Source: Acidobacteriota bacterium (GTDB lineage Bacteria > Acidobacteriota > Thermoanaerobaculia > Multivoradales > SZUA-115). Taken from it: 64,000 nucleotides of DNA. Position 1 is the stretch's first letter, and every line of letters starts with the position of its first letter. A program made the translations under genes and the position numbers. This document shows positions 34,719-43,679 of the stretch, one piece after another. The notes beneath the pieces are model-generated. The model was not told the origin of the DNA. It searched no databases and saw only the letters and a list, made by a program, of their open reading frames with translations. Location: the NCBI GenBank assembly GCA_024277255.1, contig JAJRVQ010000177.1, forward strand, positions 36,434 to 100,433. Reading direction: 5' to 3'.

Positions 34719-36347
34719 TTGGATCGACGTGAATTTCTCCGCCTGACCGGCATCGGTATGGGTACTCTGGTCGTCCCGGTTCTGGGCGGCACTCGGCCGC
34801 TGATGGGAGCCACGACGCCGATACCGGCCGGCGACAAGAAGGCCCTCGCCGATGTGGCCCTCAACGCCGCCAAGGCCAAGGGCGCCTCGTACGCTGACAT
34901 CCGCATCGGCCGCTACCTCAACCAGTTCCTCTTCACCCGCGAGGACAAGGTCCAGAACATCGTCAACACCGAGTCTTACGGTGTCGGCATCCGCGTGCTG
35001 GCCAACGGCACTTGGGGCTTCGCCGCGACTTCCAACGTCGACAAAGATTCGATCGCCAAAGCCGCCGAACAGGCGGTGGCCGTGGCCAAGGCCAACTCGA
35101 AGCTGCAAACCGAGCCGGTCCAGCTGGCGCCGGTCAAGGGCGTCGGCGAGGTGAGTTGGAAGACCCCGATCAAGAAGAACGCCTTCGACGTCCCGATCTC
35201 CGAAAAGGTCGACCTGTTGATGGCGACCAACCAGGCGGCGCTCAAGAACGGCGCAAACTTCGTCAACTCGATCATCTTCCAGGTCAACGAGCAGAAGTAC
35301 TTCGCCTCGACCGACGGCTCCTACATCGACCAGGACATCCACCGCCTGTGGCCGACCTTCGGGGTGACCGGCATCGATCCGAAATCGGGCAAGTTCAAGA
35401 GGCGTGGAGCGCTCTCCACCCCCGTCGGCATGTCGTGGGAGTACCTCGACGGCAACAAGGAAGACAAGGTGGCCGGGGTGACCACCCGCTACGGCAAGTC
35501 CTACGACATGGTCGAGGACGCCGCACTCGCCGCCCAGCAGGTCAAGGAGATGCTCACCGCGGATCCGGTCAAGCCTGGCAAGTACGATCTGGTGCTCGAC
35601 CCGACCCACCTGTGGCTGACCATTCACGAGTCGGTCGGCCATCCGCTGGAGCTGGATCGCGTGCTGGGCTACGAGGCCAATTACGCCGGAACCAGTTTCG
35701 CCACCCTCGACAAGTGGAAGAGCAAGAAGTTCAACTACGGGTCGAAGAAGGTCAACCTGTTTGCCGACAAGACGCAGGTCGGCTCGCTGGGCGCCGTGGG
35801 CTATGACGACGAGGGCGTGAAGTGCAAGAAGTGGGATCTGGTCAAGGATGGCATCTTGGTCAACTACCAAGCGATTCGCGACCAGGTCCACATTCTGGGC
35901 GAGAAAGAGTCCCACGGCTGCTGCTACGCCGACAGCTGGAGTTCGATCCAGTTCCAGCGTATGCCCAACGTCTCGCTGGCACCGGGCAAGGAGAAGAAGA
36001 CGGTCGATGAACTGATCGCCGGAGTCGAAAAGGGCATTTACATCATCGGCAACGGCTCTTTCTCGATCGACCAGCAGCGCTACAACTTCCAGTTCGGCGG
36101 CCAGCTCTTCTACGAGATCAAGGACGGCAAGATCGCCGGCATGCTGCGCGATGTCGCCTACCAGTCGAATACCCAGGAGTTCTGGAATTCCTGCGTCGAT
36201 CTCTGCGACCAACGGGACTACCGCGTCGGCGGCTCGTTCTTCGATGGCAAGGGTCAGCCCGGGCAGGTCAGCGCCGTCTCGCACGGCGCGTCGACCGCCC
36301 GCTTCAACGATGTCAACGTCATCAACACCGAGCGCAAGCTGGGCTGA
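34719..36347 (+). CDS. tldD: TldD/PmbA family metallopeptidase with Tat signal (TldD-like)
   Basis: This 542-residue protein is the zinc-bearing subunit of the TldD/TldE peptidase, which degrades or matures small peptides. The N-terminus DRREFLRLTGIG, followed by a hydrophobic stretch, is a twin-arginine export signal, unusual for a normally cytoplasmic enzyme. Zinc is bound by HESVGHPLELD (HExxGH) near residue 302, and SHGCCYADSW and SHGASTAR segments follow. GGAGG seven bases before TTG 34719 supports that start; an ATG at 34704 is an alternative without a ribosome site. TldE follows after 20 bases. The Tat signal implies periplasmic action. Confidence 0.88.
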   Translation: MDRREFLRLTGIGMGTLVVPVLGGTRPLMGATTPIPAGDKKALADVALNAAKAKGASYADIRIGRYLNQFLFTREDKVQNIVNTESYGVGIRVLANGTWGFAATSNVDKDSIAKAAEQAVAVAKANSKLQTEPVQLAPVKGVGEVSWKTPIKKNAFDVPISEKVDLLMATNQAALKNGANFVNSIIFQVNEQKYFASTDGSYIDQDIHRLWPTFGVTGIDPKSGKFKRRGALSTPVGMSWEYLDGNKEDKVAGVTTRYGKSYDMVEDAALAAQQVKEMLTADPVKPGKYDLVLDPTHLWLTIHESVGHPLELDRVLGYEANYAGTSFATLDKWKSKKFNYGSKKVNLFADKTQVGSLGAVGYDDEGVKCKKWDLVKDGILVNYQAIRDQVHILGEKESHGCCYADSWSSIQFQRMPNVSLAPGKEKKTVDELIAGVEKGIYIIGNGSFSIDQQRYNFQFGGQLFYEIKDGKIAGMLRDVAYQSNTQEFWNSCVDLCDQRDYRVGGSFFDGKGQPGQVSAVSHGASTARFNDVNVINTERKLG

Positions 36348-36367
36348 TTGAAGGAGCTCAAGTAACA

Positions 36368-37687
36368 ATGGCAATCCTGACCCAAGACGACGCCAAAGCG
36401 ATCCTGACCAAGGTACTCGCCATGTCCAAGGCCGACGGTTGTGTGGCCAACCTCGGCGGCGGCCGTGACGGCAACATCCGCTATGCCCGCAACTCCGTCA
36501 GCACGGCGGGCGTGGTCGACGACCTTACGCTGGCGGTCAACTCGAACTTCGGCAAGCGGCAAGGTGTGGCCACGATCAACGAACTCGATGATGGCTCCCT
36601 GGCCAGAGTGGTCAAACACTCGGAGGAGCTGGCCCGTTTGGCACCGGAGAATCCTGAGTTCATGCCGCCTATCGAGCCTCCCGGCGAGTATCTCAAGGCC
36701 AAGGCCTACTTCGACGCGACGGCGAAGATCGACCCCGCCTACCGCGCGCAAGCCGCGATCTCCTCGATCCAACCGGCGAAGAAGAGCAAGCTCGTCGCCG
36801 CCGGCTTCCTCGAGGATTCGGCCAACTTCTCGGCGATGATGAACTCGAAGGGAACCTTCGGCTACCACACCGAGACCGGGGTCGATTTCTCCGTCACCAT
36901 GCGCACGGAAGACGGAACCGGCTCCGGCTGGGTCAACCACGACTTCAACGACGCCTCCAAGCTCGACACTGCGATCGCATCGAAGATCGCCATCGACAAG
37001 GCTCTGGGCTCGCGCCAGGCCAAAGCCATCGAGCCCGGCAAGTACACCGTGATCCTCGAACCGGCCGCTGCCGGCGGGCTGCTCCAGAACATGTTCTTCG
37101 GCTTCGGCGCCCGTCAGGCGGACGAAGGGCGAAGCTTCATGTCGAAGAAGGGCGGAGGCACCAAGCTCGGCGAGAAGATCGTCGACGAGCGGATCACCGT
37201 CTTCTCCGACCCGACCCACCCGGGCATTCCCTCGCAGCCGTTCACCGGCGATGGGCAACGGCGGCTGAAGACCGTCTGGATCGACAAGGGCGTGGTGAAG
37301 AATCTCTTCTACTCCCGCTTCTGGGCCAAGAAGAAGGGGGTCGAACCGGTCCCCTTCCCCGGCAACGTGGTGATTCAAGGCGGCAGCGCCAGCACCGCCG
37401 ATCTGGTGCGCGACACCAAGAAGGGCATTCTGGTGACCCGCACCTGGTACATCCGCATGGTCGATCCACAGAGCGTCTTGCTCACCGGCTTGACACGCGA
37501 TGGGACCTTCTTCATCGAGGACGGCAAGATCGCCTTCCCGATCAAGAACATGCGGTTCAATGAGAGCCCGATCATCATGCTCAACAACATCGAAGCGTTG
37601 GGCAAGCCCCAACGCTCCAACGGCAGCATGATTCCACCGATGAAGATCCGGGACTTCACCTTCTCCAGCCTGTCGGACGCGGTCTAG
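36368..37687 (+). CDS. tldE: TldE/PmbA-like subunit of the TldD/E peptidase
   Basis: This 439-residue protein is the second, non-zinc subunit of the TldD/TldE heterodimer: it has the same fold (KAILTKVLAMSKADGCVANLGGG start, ARNSVSTAGVVDDLTLAV, IEPGKYTVILEPAAAGGLLQNM) but lacks HExxH. No signal peptide or membrane segment is seen. If TldD is exported by Tat, TldE could be carried across as a folded partner. AAGGAG lies ten bases ahead of the ATG. It is 20 bases downstream of tldD and 66 bases upstream of the DUF4159 gene. Confidence 0.86.
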   Translation: MAILTQDDAKAILTKVLAMSKADGCVANLGGGRDGNIRYARNSVSTAGVVDDLTLAVNSNFGKRQGVATINELDDGSLARVVKHSEELARLAPENPEFMPPIEPPGEYLKAKAYFDATAKIDPAYRAQAAISSIQPAKKSKLVAAGFLEDSANFSAMMNSKGTFGYHTETGVDFSVTMRTEDGTGSGWVNHDFNDASKLDTAIASKIAIDKALGSRQAKAIEPGKYTVILEPAAAGGLLQNMFFGFGARQADEGRSFMSKKGGGTKLGEKIVDERITVFSDPTHPGIPSQPFTGDGQRRLKTVWIDKGVVKNLFYSRFWAKKKGVEPVPFPGNVVIQGGSASTADLVRDTKKGILVTRTWYIRMVDPQSVLLTGLTRDGTFFIEDGKIAFPIKNMRFNESPIIMLNNIEALGKPQRSNGSMIPPMKIRDFTFSSLSDAV

Positions 37688-37753
37688 CCGGTAGCGGGTC
37701 GCGAGGGTTACCGTGGGTTCGGCGTTCCACCGCCTGAAGAGTCTTGCCGCGCG

Positions 37754-38371
37754 ATGAAGGATTTCGCCTTCACTCGGCTGCAATACGATTCCGGCGACTG
37801 GGACGTCGACCAGCGGATGCCGTCCAACCTCCTCAACTCGCTGATCGAATACACCACCCTCTCCGTCGAAACCGAGGAGAGGGTGGTGCCGCTGGCCGAC
37901 CCGGCGATGGCGCAGGCTCCCTTCTGCTACCTCTCGGGCCACCGGCTGGTGCAGTTCTCGGCCGAGGAGCGGCGCAATTTCGAACGCTATGTGGAGCATG
38001 GAGGCTTCGTCTTCGTCGACGACTGCAACCACGACATCGACGGCCTCTTCGCCCGCTCGTTCGAAGCGCAGATGGCGGAGATCTTCGGTCCCGAGGCGCT
38101 AGCCAAGATCGCTGACGACCATCCCCTCTACCGATCCTTCTTCAACTTCGACGAGGGTCCGCCGGCCACCTCCTTCGAACTCAACGGCTGGGGCGACGAC
38201 CTGGTACACGACTATCTCAAGGCGATCGAAATCGACGGCCGCATCGGCATCCTCTACAGCAACAAGGACTACGGCTGCGAGTGGGACTACGACTTCCGCA
38301 ACAAGCGCTGGCTGGCCGAAGACAACACCAAGTTCGGAGTCAACATCGTGCTCTACGCACTCACCGCGTAG
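37754..38371 (+). CDS. DUF4159 family protein
   Basis: This 205-residue protein is of the DUF4159 type: FAFTRLQYDSGDWDVDQRMPSNLLNSL at the start, FCYLSGHRLVQFSAEE, NFERYVEHGGFVFVDDCNHD and YSNKDYGCEWDYD segments are characteristic. DUF4159 proteins have a glutamine-amidotransferase-like fold without a confirmed reaction and usually accompany MoxR, DUF58 and BatA proteins. No signal peptide is present. In this window the MoxR group is interrupted: the next two genes are on the minus strand, and the MoxR gene resumes 1.8 kb later. Its 3' end overlaps the small minus-strand gene by 11 bases. Confidence 0.85.
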   Translation: MKDFAFTRLQYDSGDWDVDQRMPSNLLNSLIEYTTLSVETEERVVPLADPAMAQAPFCYLSGHRLVQFSAEERRNFERYVEHGGFVFVDDCNHDIDGLFARSFEAQMAEIFGPEALAKIADDHPLYRSFFNFDEGPPATSFELNGWGDDLVHDYLKAIEIDGRIGILYSNKDYGCEWDYDFRNKRWLAEDNTKFGVNIVLYALTA

Positions 38372-38660
38372 GCGTGTGGGTCTGCGTCAAGAATCTCTTT
38401 CGATCCGGCAAATGAACGTATTCGACTCCTGGGTTCTCCTCCAAACGCAGACGGACCATATCGAGAGCGAACCTTGGCGTATCGTCCGGCATCTCGATGC
38501 TGACTACCCGCGAGCGGCTGCCCGAGTCGCGGGTAGGAAACACCCGCGACACGGAATATTCCATCTTTGGTCCAGCCAACGGGATGAGGGAAAGAGAAGA
38601 AGCCACCATCTGCCTGGCCGCCTCGCCTTGATCGTGAGTCGTCTTGACCAGCAACTTCAT
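38361..38660 (-). CDS. small protein, possible I9-like partner of adjacent subtilase
   Basis: The 99-residue product (from the ATG at 38660, GGAG six bases upstream) begins KLLVKTTHDQGEAARQMV and ends with ALDMVRLRLEENPGVEYVHLPDRKRF. The segment NPGVEYVHLPD is close to the last strand of the inhibitor I9/subtilisin propeptide fold (PGVxYVxPD). It follows the subtilase stop by 33 bases on the same strand, so it is likely co-transcribed. A separate propeptide-like protein could inhibit or chaperone the peptidase in trans. That is inference from a single motif; no family match is claimed. Its 3' end overlaps the convergent DUF4159 gene by 11 bases. Confidence 0.5.
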   Translation of the reverse strand: MKLLVKTTHDQGEAARQMVASSLSLIPLAGPKMEYSVSRVFPTRDSGSRSRVVSIEMPDDTPRFALDMVRLRLEENPGVEYVHLPDRKRFLTQTHTPTR

Positions 38661-38693
38661 TGCACTCTCCAAGGTCTGCTCATGCAAGGGACA

Positions 38694-40022
38694 TCATATC
38701 AACGCGGTCGCGATGTTCAGTCTTCCCCAGCCGTATTCGTCATTCGGATGGTCCAACCCCGCCCCCACCCGGTCTGCCGTGGAGCGCAGTTTCTCGGCGA
38801 TTTCGACCGCTGTCAGAGCTGGATATTTGGCTCTCAGCAGAGCCGCGGCAGCCGACACAAAGGGGGCCGCCATCGAGGTTCCTGGCCACGAATCGTAGAG
38901 CAGTTGGTTGGTAAGATAAGTGGGATAGGTGGGAACTGTCGAGAGAATACGAACACCGGGAGCGACCAGATCAATGTGGCTGCCAGTCGAAGAAAAACTC
39001 CCACGTTGATCCAACTCGTCGCTGGCCCCAACCGCGATCACGCCAGGATAAGCGGCAGGATACTCAATCGTATTGCCCTTCTCATAGTCATTTCCCATCG
39101 CCGCAACGACGACAATATCAGCCACCAAAGCCTCGTCGATCAGCTCCTTTTCCAACGGATCGAACGGACCACCGAGACTCAGGTTGAGGATTTGCGCTCC
39201 CTCATCGACCGGATGAGCCAAGGCCCGGTAGAACTCGTCCGGATCATACTGAGCGGTCGGATGCGGCAAGCCCTTGACAACCATGATGCCAACCCGGCAG
39301 AGCCCGGAGATGCCCACAGCGTTGTTGGTCTGCGCCGCGATGATTCCAGCTACGTGGGTGCCATGCCCCAAGAGGTCACGCTTGTCTTCTTGGATGATGT
39401 AGTTGGTGTACGAGTGGATGGTACCGCCCTGCAAGTCTGGATGGTCTTCATCGATTCCACTGTCAACGACCGCCACCACGACCTCGTCCGCTTCCACAAA
39501 TCCGGCACGGCTGCGCGCCAAGTTGATGGCGACGGCTCCATGGCCCCACTGCCGCGAGCGCAGAGGATCGGGTCCAACCGATGGAGACGAAGGTGCCAAG
39601 CACCTCTTGACGGCCGGCACAAACGCGTAGTCGATCTCCGCTTCCAGGGTTGCCAGGTGGCGGGCCAAGTCATGAGCATCCGTCGATGCAGCAACAGTGA
39701 CGCTGACTACCGAACGCGCCGGACGATCCGTCCGCACCGCCTCCTCAGACACATCACGAATCACCGCGGAAGGAGCGCGAGAGACACCGCGAGTACCCGA
39801 AAATATCGGCGTCACATGCAACGCATGGCCATCCTTCACCAGCCGTTCGAAGAAACTGTCACCGCGACCTTCCGCCGCTCTTCGGAACCGCCCAACAGCC
39901 TCCTGGCTCCGTTTCAACTTGACCACTACCTTGCTCTCATCGTGTGTTTGAGACCCGCTTCGACTCACAGGTCCCGCGGCCGGTTCGTGGGGAGTTGTCG
40001 GAATCCTCACCTCGATACTCAT
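38694..40022 (-). CDS. S8 serine peptidase without signal peptide
   Basis: This 442-residue subtilase has catalytic Asp in VVDSGIDEDHPD, His in GHGTHVAGIIA and Ser in PGTSMAAPFVSAAAALL. There is no signal peptide; the first 150 residues are charged and include an EIDYAFVPAVKR segment that could be a propeptide-like strand, ending before the WGHGAVAINLARSR start of the catalytic domain. It probably acts in the cytoplasm or is released by a non-Sec route. A 99-residue partner gene follows after 33 bases. Both genes run opposite to and interrupt a MoxR-type cluster, which suggests insertion. A long reverse-strand frame at 38376-40187 is only a shadow. Confidence 0.88.
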   Translation of the reverse strand: MSIEVRIPTTPHEPAAGPVSRSGSQTHDESKVVVKLKRSQEAVGRFRRAAEGRGDSFFERLVKDGHALHVTPIFSGTRGVSRAPSAVIRDVSEEAVRTDRPARSVVSVTVAASTDAHDLARHLATLEAEIDYAFVPAVKRCLAPSSPSVGPDPLRSRQWGHGAVAINLARSRAGFVEADEVVVAVVDSGIDEDHPDLQGGTIHSYTNYIIQEDKRDLLGHGTHVAGIIAAQTNNAVGISGLCRVGIMVVKGLPHPTAQYDPDEFYRALAHPVDEGAQILNLSLGGPFDPLEKELIDEALVADIVVVAAMGNDYEKGNTIEYPAAYPGVIAVGASDELDQRGSFSSTGSHIDLVAPGVRILSTVPTYPTYLTNQLLYDSWPGTSMAAPFVSAAAALLRAKYPALTAVEIAEKLRSTADRVGAGLDHPNDEYGWGRLNIATALI

Positions 40023-40201
40023 TCGCTGCTCCTTTCTCGGTGGCTGGACGGAGCGATCGGCGCGCGTCCAGGTTCATCGGTCATTGCTTTAGACGGATTC
40101 CGCGGCGAAATTCTGACGTTGATGATTTCTCAGCCCCCGTACGGGCGCGCACCGGCAAGCGACCGCCGCGGCAGCCAAAGGCGCTGAGCTAACATCGATC
40201 C

Positions 40202-41236
40202 ATGGAGACCCTCATCTTGAATAACGACCCTCTCTTGGAGGAGCGGGTAGCCTCGCTCGTCAGCCGTCTAGCGGCGCTCGATGCCGAGATGGGCAAGGTG
40301 GTGATCGGCCAGCATGAGACCCGCCGTCAGCTGTTGATGGTGCTGCTGGCGGGCGGCCATTGTCTGCTCGAAGGGGTTCCCGGTCTGGCCAAGACGCTGA
40401 TGGTGCGGACCCTGGCGCAGGCCACCCGGCTGAGCTTCAAGCGCATCCAGTTCACCCCGGACCTGATGCCCACCGACATCGTCGGCACCGACATCCTGGA
40501 AGAGGACGCCCACACCGGCCGGCGCTCTTTCCGCTTCGAGCGCGGGCCGGTCTTCGCCAACCTCTTGCTCGCCGACGAGATCAACCGCAGCCCGCCCAAG
40601 GCGCAGGCGGCGCTGCTCGAAGCGATGCAGGAACGCGAGGTGAGCCACGGCGGCGCCACCTATGCACTGCCCAGGCCATTCTTCGTCTTGGCGACCCAGA
40701 ACCCGATCGAGCAGGCCGGTACCTACCCGCTTCCCGAAGCGCAGCTCGATCGCTTCCTGCTCTACTTGAAGGTCGAATACCCCAACGCCGAGGAGGAGGT
40801 CGAAGTGCTCGCCGCCACCACATCGGCGAGAGAGCCGCGCATCGAGCCGGTGATCGGTCCCGAGGAGCTGATCGAAGCCCAGACTCTGGTTCGCCAGTTG
40901 CACATCAGCCGTGCGTTGACCGAGTATGTGGCGCAGCTGGTGCGCGCCACCCGGCCAGCAGGCGCGGAGGCCGCAACCCGGGAGTGGATCGACGAGTTGG
41001 TCGACTGGGGAGCAGGTCCGCGCGCCGGGCAGGCGATGATCCTCGCCGCCAAGGCGAGTGCCTTTCTCGCCGGTCGCTTCGCCGTCACCGGTGAAGACAT
41101 CGCGGCCGTGGTGGCCCCGGTCCTGCGCCATCGCGTACTGCTCAACTACCGTGCTCAGGCCGAGAAGATGACCGTCGACGAGATCAGCCGCAGGCTGCTG
41201 GAGGCCGTCCCTCGCCCGAGAAGTCCACTGCGTTGA
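40202..41236 (+). CDS. MoxR family AAA+ ATPase
   Basis: This 344-residue AAA+ protein is of the MoxR type, which works as a chaperone-like ATPase with VWA-domain partners. Walker A is GVPGLAKTLM (about residues 58-67), Walker B lies in LLLADEINRSPPKAQAALLEAM, and the sensor segment ATQNPIEQAGTYPLPEAQLDRF is complete. The C-terminal lid has helices around RVLLNYRAQAEKMTVDEI. The stop overlaps the TTG start of the DUF58 gene as TTGA. MoxR, DUF58 and BatA proteins commonly form one complex at the membrane. No clear promoter was found in the 179 bases upstream. Confidence 0.93.
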   Translation: METLILNNDPLLEERVASLVSRLAALDAEMGKVVIGQHETRRQLLMVLLAGGHCLLEGVPGLAKTLMVRTLAQATRLSFKRIQFTPDLMPTDIVGTDILEEDAHTGRRSFRFERGPVFANLLLADEINRSPPKAQAALLEAMQEREVSHGGATYALPRPFFVLATQNPIEQAGTYPLPEAQLDRFLLYLKVEYPNAEEEVEVLAATTSAREPRIEPVIGPEELIEAQTLVRQLHISRALTEYVAQLVRATRPAGAEAATREWIDELVDWGAGPRAGQAMILAAKASAFLAGRFAVTGEDIAAVVAPVLRHRVLLNYRAQAEKMTVDEISRRLLEAVPRPRSPLR

Positions 41237-42192
41237 CCCGGCGAGGCGCCAGCACTCCGGCCGCCCACCTGCTGCCGCCGGCAACCCTCGCCACCCTCGG
41301 CGATCTCCGTCTGGCGACCCAACAGGTGGTCGAAGGCTTCGTCGCCGGCCTGCATCGCAGCCGCCGGCCGGGAGCGGGCGGCGACTTCCTGCAGTACCGC
41401 GCCTACCAGCCGGGTGACGACCCCCGCCGGCTCGACTGGCGGGCCTACGCCCGCTCCGACCGCCTCTACGTTCGCGAGACCGAAGCGGAGCGCGAAGTAC
41501 CGGTGCGCATCGTCCTCGACGCCACCGGATCGATGGCCCACGAGGACCGATCTTCCTCCCCGTCGATGGTCAAGCTCGACTACGCCCGCTACCTGGCGGC
41601 GGCGATCGCCTGGCTGGCCGACCGGCAGGGCGACCGAGTCAGCCTCGCCGTGGTCAGCGCAGAGAGCGTCGAAGAGTGGAGCGGGCGCCCCGAAGGGCGC
41701 CGAACGGTCGAGCGGATTCTCCACCGCCTCGCCGCCGTCGAGGCCGCCGGCGGCTGGCCGAGCAACGAGCAGCTGAGGGTCTTGGAGAGAGCCGGGCGCA
41801 ACCGCCAAAGACAGTTGATCCTAATGCTGAGCGATCTTCATCACCCCGCGCCGGCAGCGGCTGACCCTTCGCCGCCGGGGTCCCCCCTCTCGCTTCTCGC
41901 TCGCCTCGCCGCCCAGGGCCACGAAGTGCTGGTTTTGCATCTCCTCGGCCGGGACGAGCTGGAGTTCCGCTACCAAGGGGACCTGCTGTTCGTCGATCTG
42001 GAGACCGGCCGCAAGGTGCGCGGCAACGCCGACCAGCTGCGCCCTCTCTACCTGGCGCGACTGCAAGAAGATCTCGCCAAGTTGCGCCAGCAGGTGCTCG
42101 ATTGCGGCGCCAGCTACCAGCGCATCGCTCTCGACCAGCCGCTGGACGAGGCCCTGCGGCGGTTCCTGATCCGTCGCCAGGAGGCCGTTTGA
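41233..42192 (+). CDS. DUF58 domain protein (VWA-like)
   Basis: The 319-residue protein carries a DUF58 domain: GAGGDFLQYRAYQPGDDPRRLDWRAYARSD then a VWA-like fold with a MIDAS-type motif in IVLDATGSMAH. It is the usual partner of MoxR ATPases and probably a substrate or adaptor. No signal peptide is present; the N-terminal segment (STPAAHLLPPATLATLGDLR) is family-typical. Translation starts at a TTG that overlaps the MoxR stop, and the stop overlaps the next TTG in the same way, so both neighbours are coupled to it. Confidence in the family is high; the cellular process is unknown. Confidence 0.9.
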   Translation: MTRRGASTPAAHLLPPATLATLGDLRLATQQVVEGFVAGLHRSRRPGAGGDFLQYRAYQPGDDPRRLDWRAYARSDRLYVRETEAEREVPVRIVLDATGSMAHEDRSSSPSMVKLDYARYLAAAIAWLADRQGDRVSLAVVSAESVEEWSGRPEGRRTVERILHRLAAVEAAGGWPSNEQLRVLERAGRNRQRQLILMLSDLHHPAPAAADPSPPGSPLSLLARLAAQGHEVLVLHLLGRDELEFRYQGDLLFVDLETGRKVRGNADQLRPLYLARLQEDLAKLRQQVLDCGASYQRIALDQPLDEALRRFLIRRQEAV

Positions 42193-43679
42193 GCCCGCCA
42201 CTGGCACACTCTCTGGCGCAGTGGTGGTTACCGTCGTGGGGCCAGCCGGCTTGGCTGTGGGCGACGGCGGCCCTGGCCATCCCGCTCCTCCTTCACCTGC
42301 TCAGCCGGGGTCAACGCCAAAGAGTGCGGGTGGGCAGCGTTAGGCTGCTCAGCGAGGTGGCCAGCCAGCGCATTCGCCGCCTCCATCCCAGCCGGCTACT
42401 CTTGCTCGCCGTACGCTGCCTGTTGCTCGCCGCCGTGGCGGTGGCACTCGCCGGACCGCGGTGGCCAGCCGCCACCACCGAACCGGCCGAGGTTTGGCTG
42501 CTGGTCGATCCGGCTCTGCTCGCCGCGCGATCGAAGGTCGAGGCCCGGTCGGCCCCCGAGGGCGCGGTGGCCGCCTTCGCCCGGCTGGACCAGGCGACCG
42601 CCGAAGGCTGGCCGATCCACCTCCTGGCCCCCGGCTTGCCGATCGTCGAGGAAACGGACCCCGCTCTCCCCCGCCAGCCGATCGCCGATCTCTGGTCGCT
42701 CCTGCGCGAAGCCGACCTCCTGGCACCGCCGGCCACCCGCTTCGAGGTCCTGGCTCTCGATCGGCTTGCTGCACTACGCGGCCAGCGGCCGGCTTTCGTC
42801 CGAGCCGTCGAGTGGAGATCGATCGCCCTTGCCTCTGCGCAGGCCCGACCCGGTGAAGTCGAGACGGCAGCGGCGGAGAGTTCGCGTCAACCCAAGGCCG
42901 AGCCCCTCCACGCACTCGTCGCCTATACCGGCGAGCGCTCGGATGACGCCGGCTTCGTCATCGCGGCGTTGGAGAGCGCCGGTCTCGCCCGCGAACAGAG
43001 GACCGGCTCCGCGGTGACCATCGAGCGCCGCCCTCTGTCCGCCTCTCCCTTTCCATCGACAGCCGTTCCGAGCGCTGCCGGTCACGCTACGACCGGCCGG
43101 CCGGCCGATCTCGCCTTCTGGCTCGGTCGCTCTCCCACCGCAGGCCAACTCGACTCCGCTCTGCGCCCCGGCGGCCAGCTGGTTACCGATAGCCTGCTGC
43201 CCTATCGACGGTGCCGGCGGCTGGCCGTCGTCCACCTCGCCGCCAGGTCGCCGGCGCTGCAGCTTCACCGCTGCGAGGAGGCTGAGGTAGGGAAGGTCGC
43301 CAGCGACGCAGGCGAATCTGTTCCGCTCTGGCGCGATGCTCTCGGCCGTCCGCTGCTCGAAGCGAGCCGCGGAGAGTTCAGCCAGCTGCACCTCCACAGC
43401 CGCTTCCACCCCGCCTGGTCGGACTGGGTGACTCGCGACACCTTCCCGCAGTGGATCGCCGAGCTGGTGGACGCCGCCGATCCCGCATCCGAGGCGACCC
43501 CCGGTCTCGTCATCGACGACCGCCCGGCACCCGGTCAGGCTGCTCCACGGCGCCTGGGTCCCCAGCCACCCAACACCGAAGGTAACTCCGAACCGGTCGA
43601 CGAGGAGCGCTCACCCCTCCCGCTGTGGGCTACCGTTGCAGTTCTCCTCTGCGTCGAACGCTGGATGGCTCTGCGGTGA
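42189..43679 (+). CDS. BatA-like membrane protein
   Basis: From the TTG at 42189 (overlapping the DUF58 stop) the product is 496 residues. The N-terminus WLWATAALAIPLLLHLLSRGQRQRVRVGSVRLLSEV has the two-helix BatA/Aer-type start with the conserved HLLxR, and a second helix LLLLAVRCLLLAAVAVALAGPRW follows. The periplasmic or cytoplasmic domain after that resembles the BatA N-terminal-containing proteins of Planctomycetes and Acidobacteriota, but a full VWA motif is not obvious. A last helix is at the C-terminus (LPLWATVAVLLCVERWMAL). The stop overlaps the next GTG (GTGA). It probably forms a membrane platform with MoxR and DUF58. Confidence 0.78.
   Translation: MSPPLAHSLAQWWLPSWGQPAWLWATAALAIPLLLHLLSRGQRQRVRVGSVRLLSEVASQRIRRLHPSRLLLLAVRCLLLAAVAVALAGPRWPAATTEPAEVWLLVDPALLAARSKVEARSAPEGAVAAFARLDQATAEGWPIHLLAPGLPIVEETDPALPRQPIADLWSLLREADLLAPPATRFEVLALDRLAALRGQRPAFVRAVEWRSIALASAQARPGEVETAAAESSRQPKAEPLHALVAYTGERSDDAGFVIAALESAGLAREQRTGSAVTIERRPLSASPFPSTAVPSAAGHATTGRPADLAFWLGRSPTAGQLDSALRPGGQLVTDSLLPYRRCRRLAVVHLAARSPALQLHRCEEAEVGKVASDAGESVPLWRDALGRPLLEASRGEFSQLHLHSRFHPAWSDWVTRDTFPQWIAELVDAADPASEATPGLVIDDRPAPGQAAPRRLGPQPPNTEGNSEPVDEERSPLPLWATVAVLLCVERWMALR

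Noticed and set aside
34653..38032. Two long minus-strand frames (573 and 592 codons)
   Set aside because: They mirror tldD and tldE, which have complete family motifs on the plus strand; such antisense frames are expected in high-GC DNA.
38376..40187. 603-codon open frame on the plus strand
   Set aside because: It is the reverse shadow of the S8 peptidase, whose minus-strand frame has all three catalytic motifs; the plus frame is Arg/His-rich with no domain.
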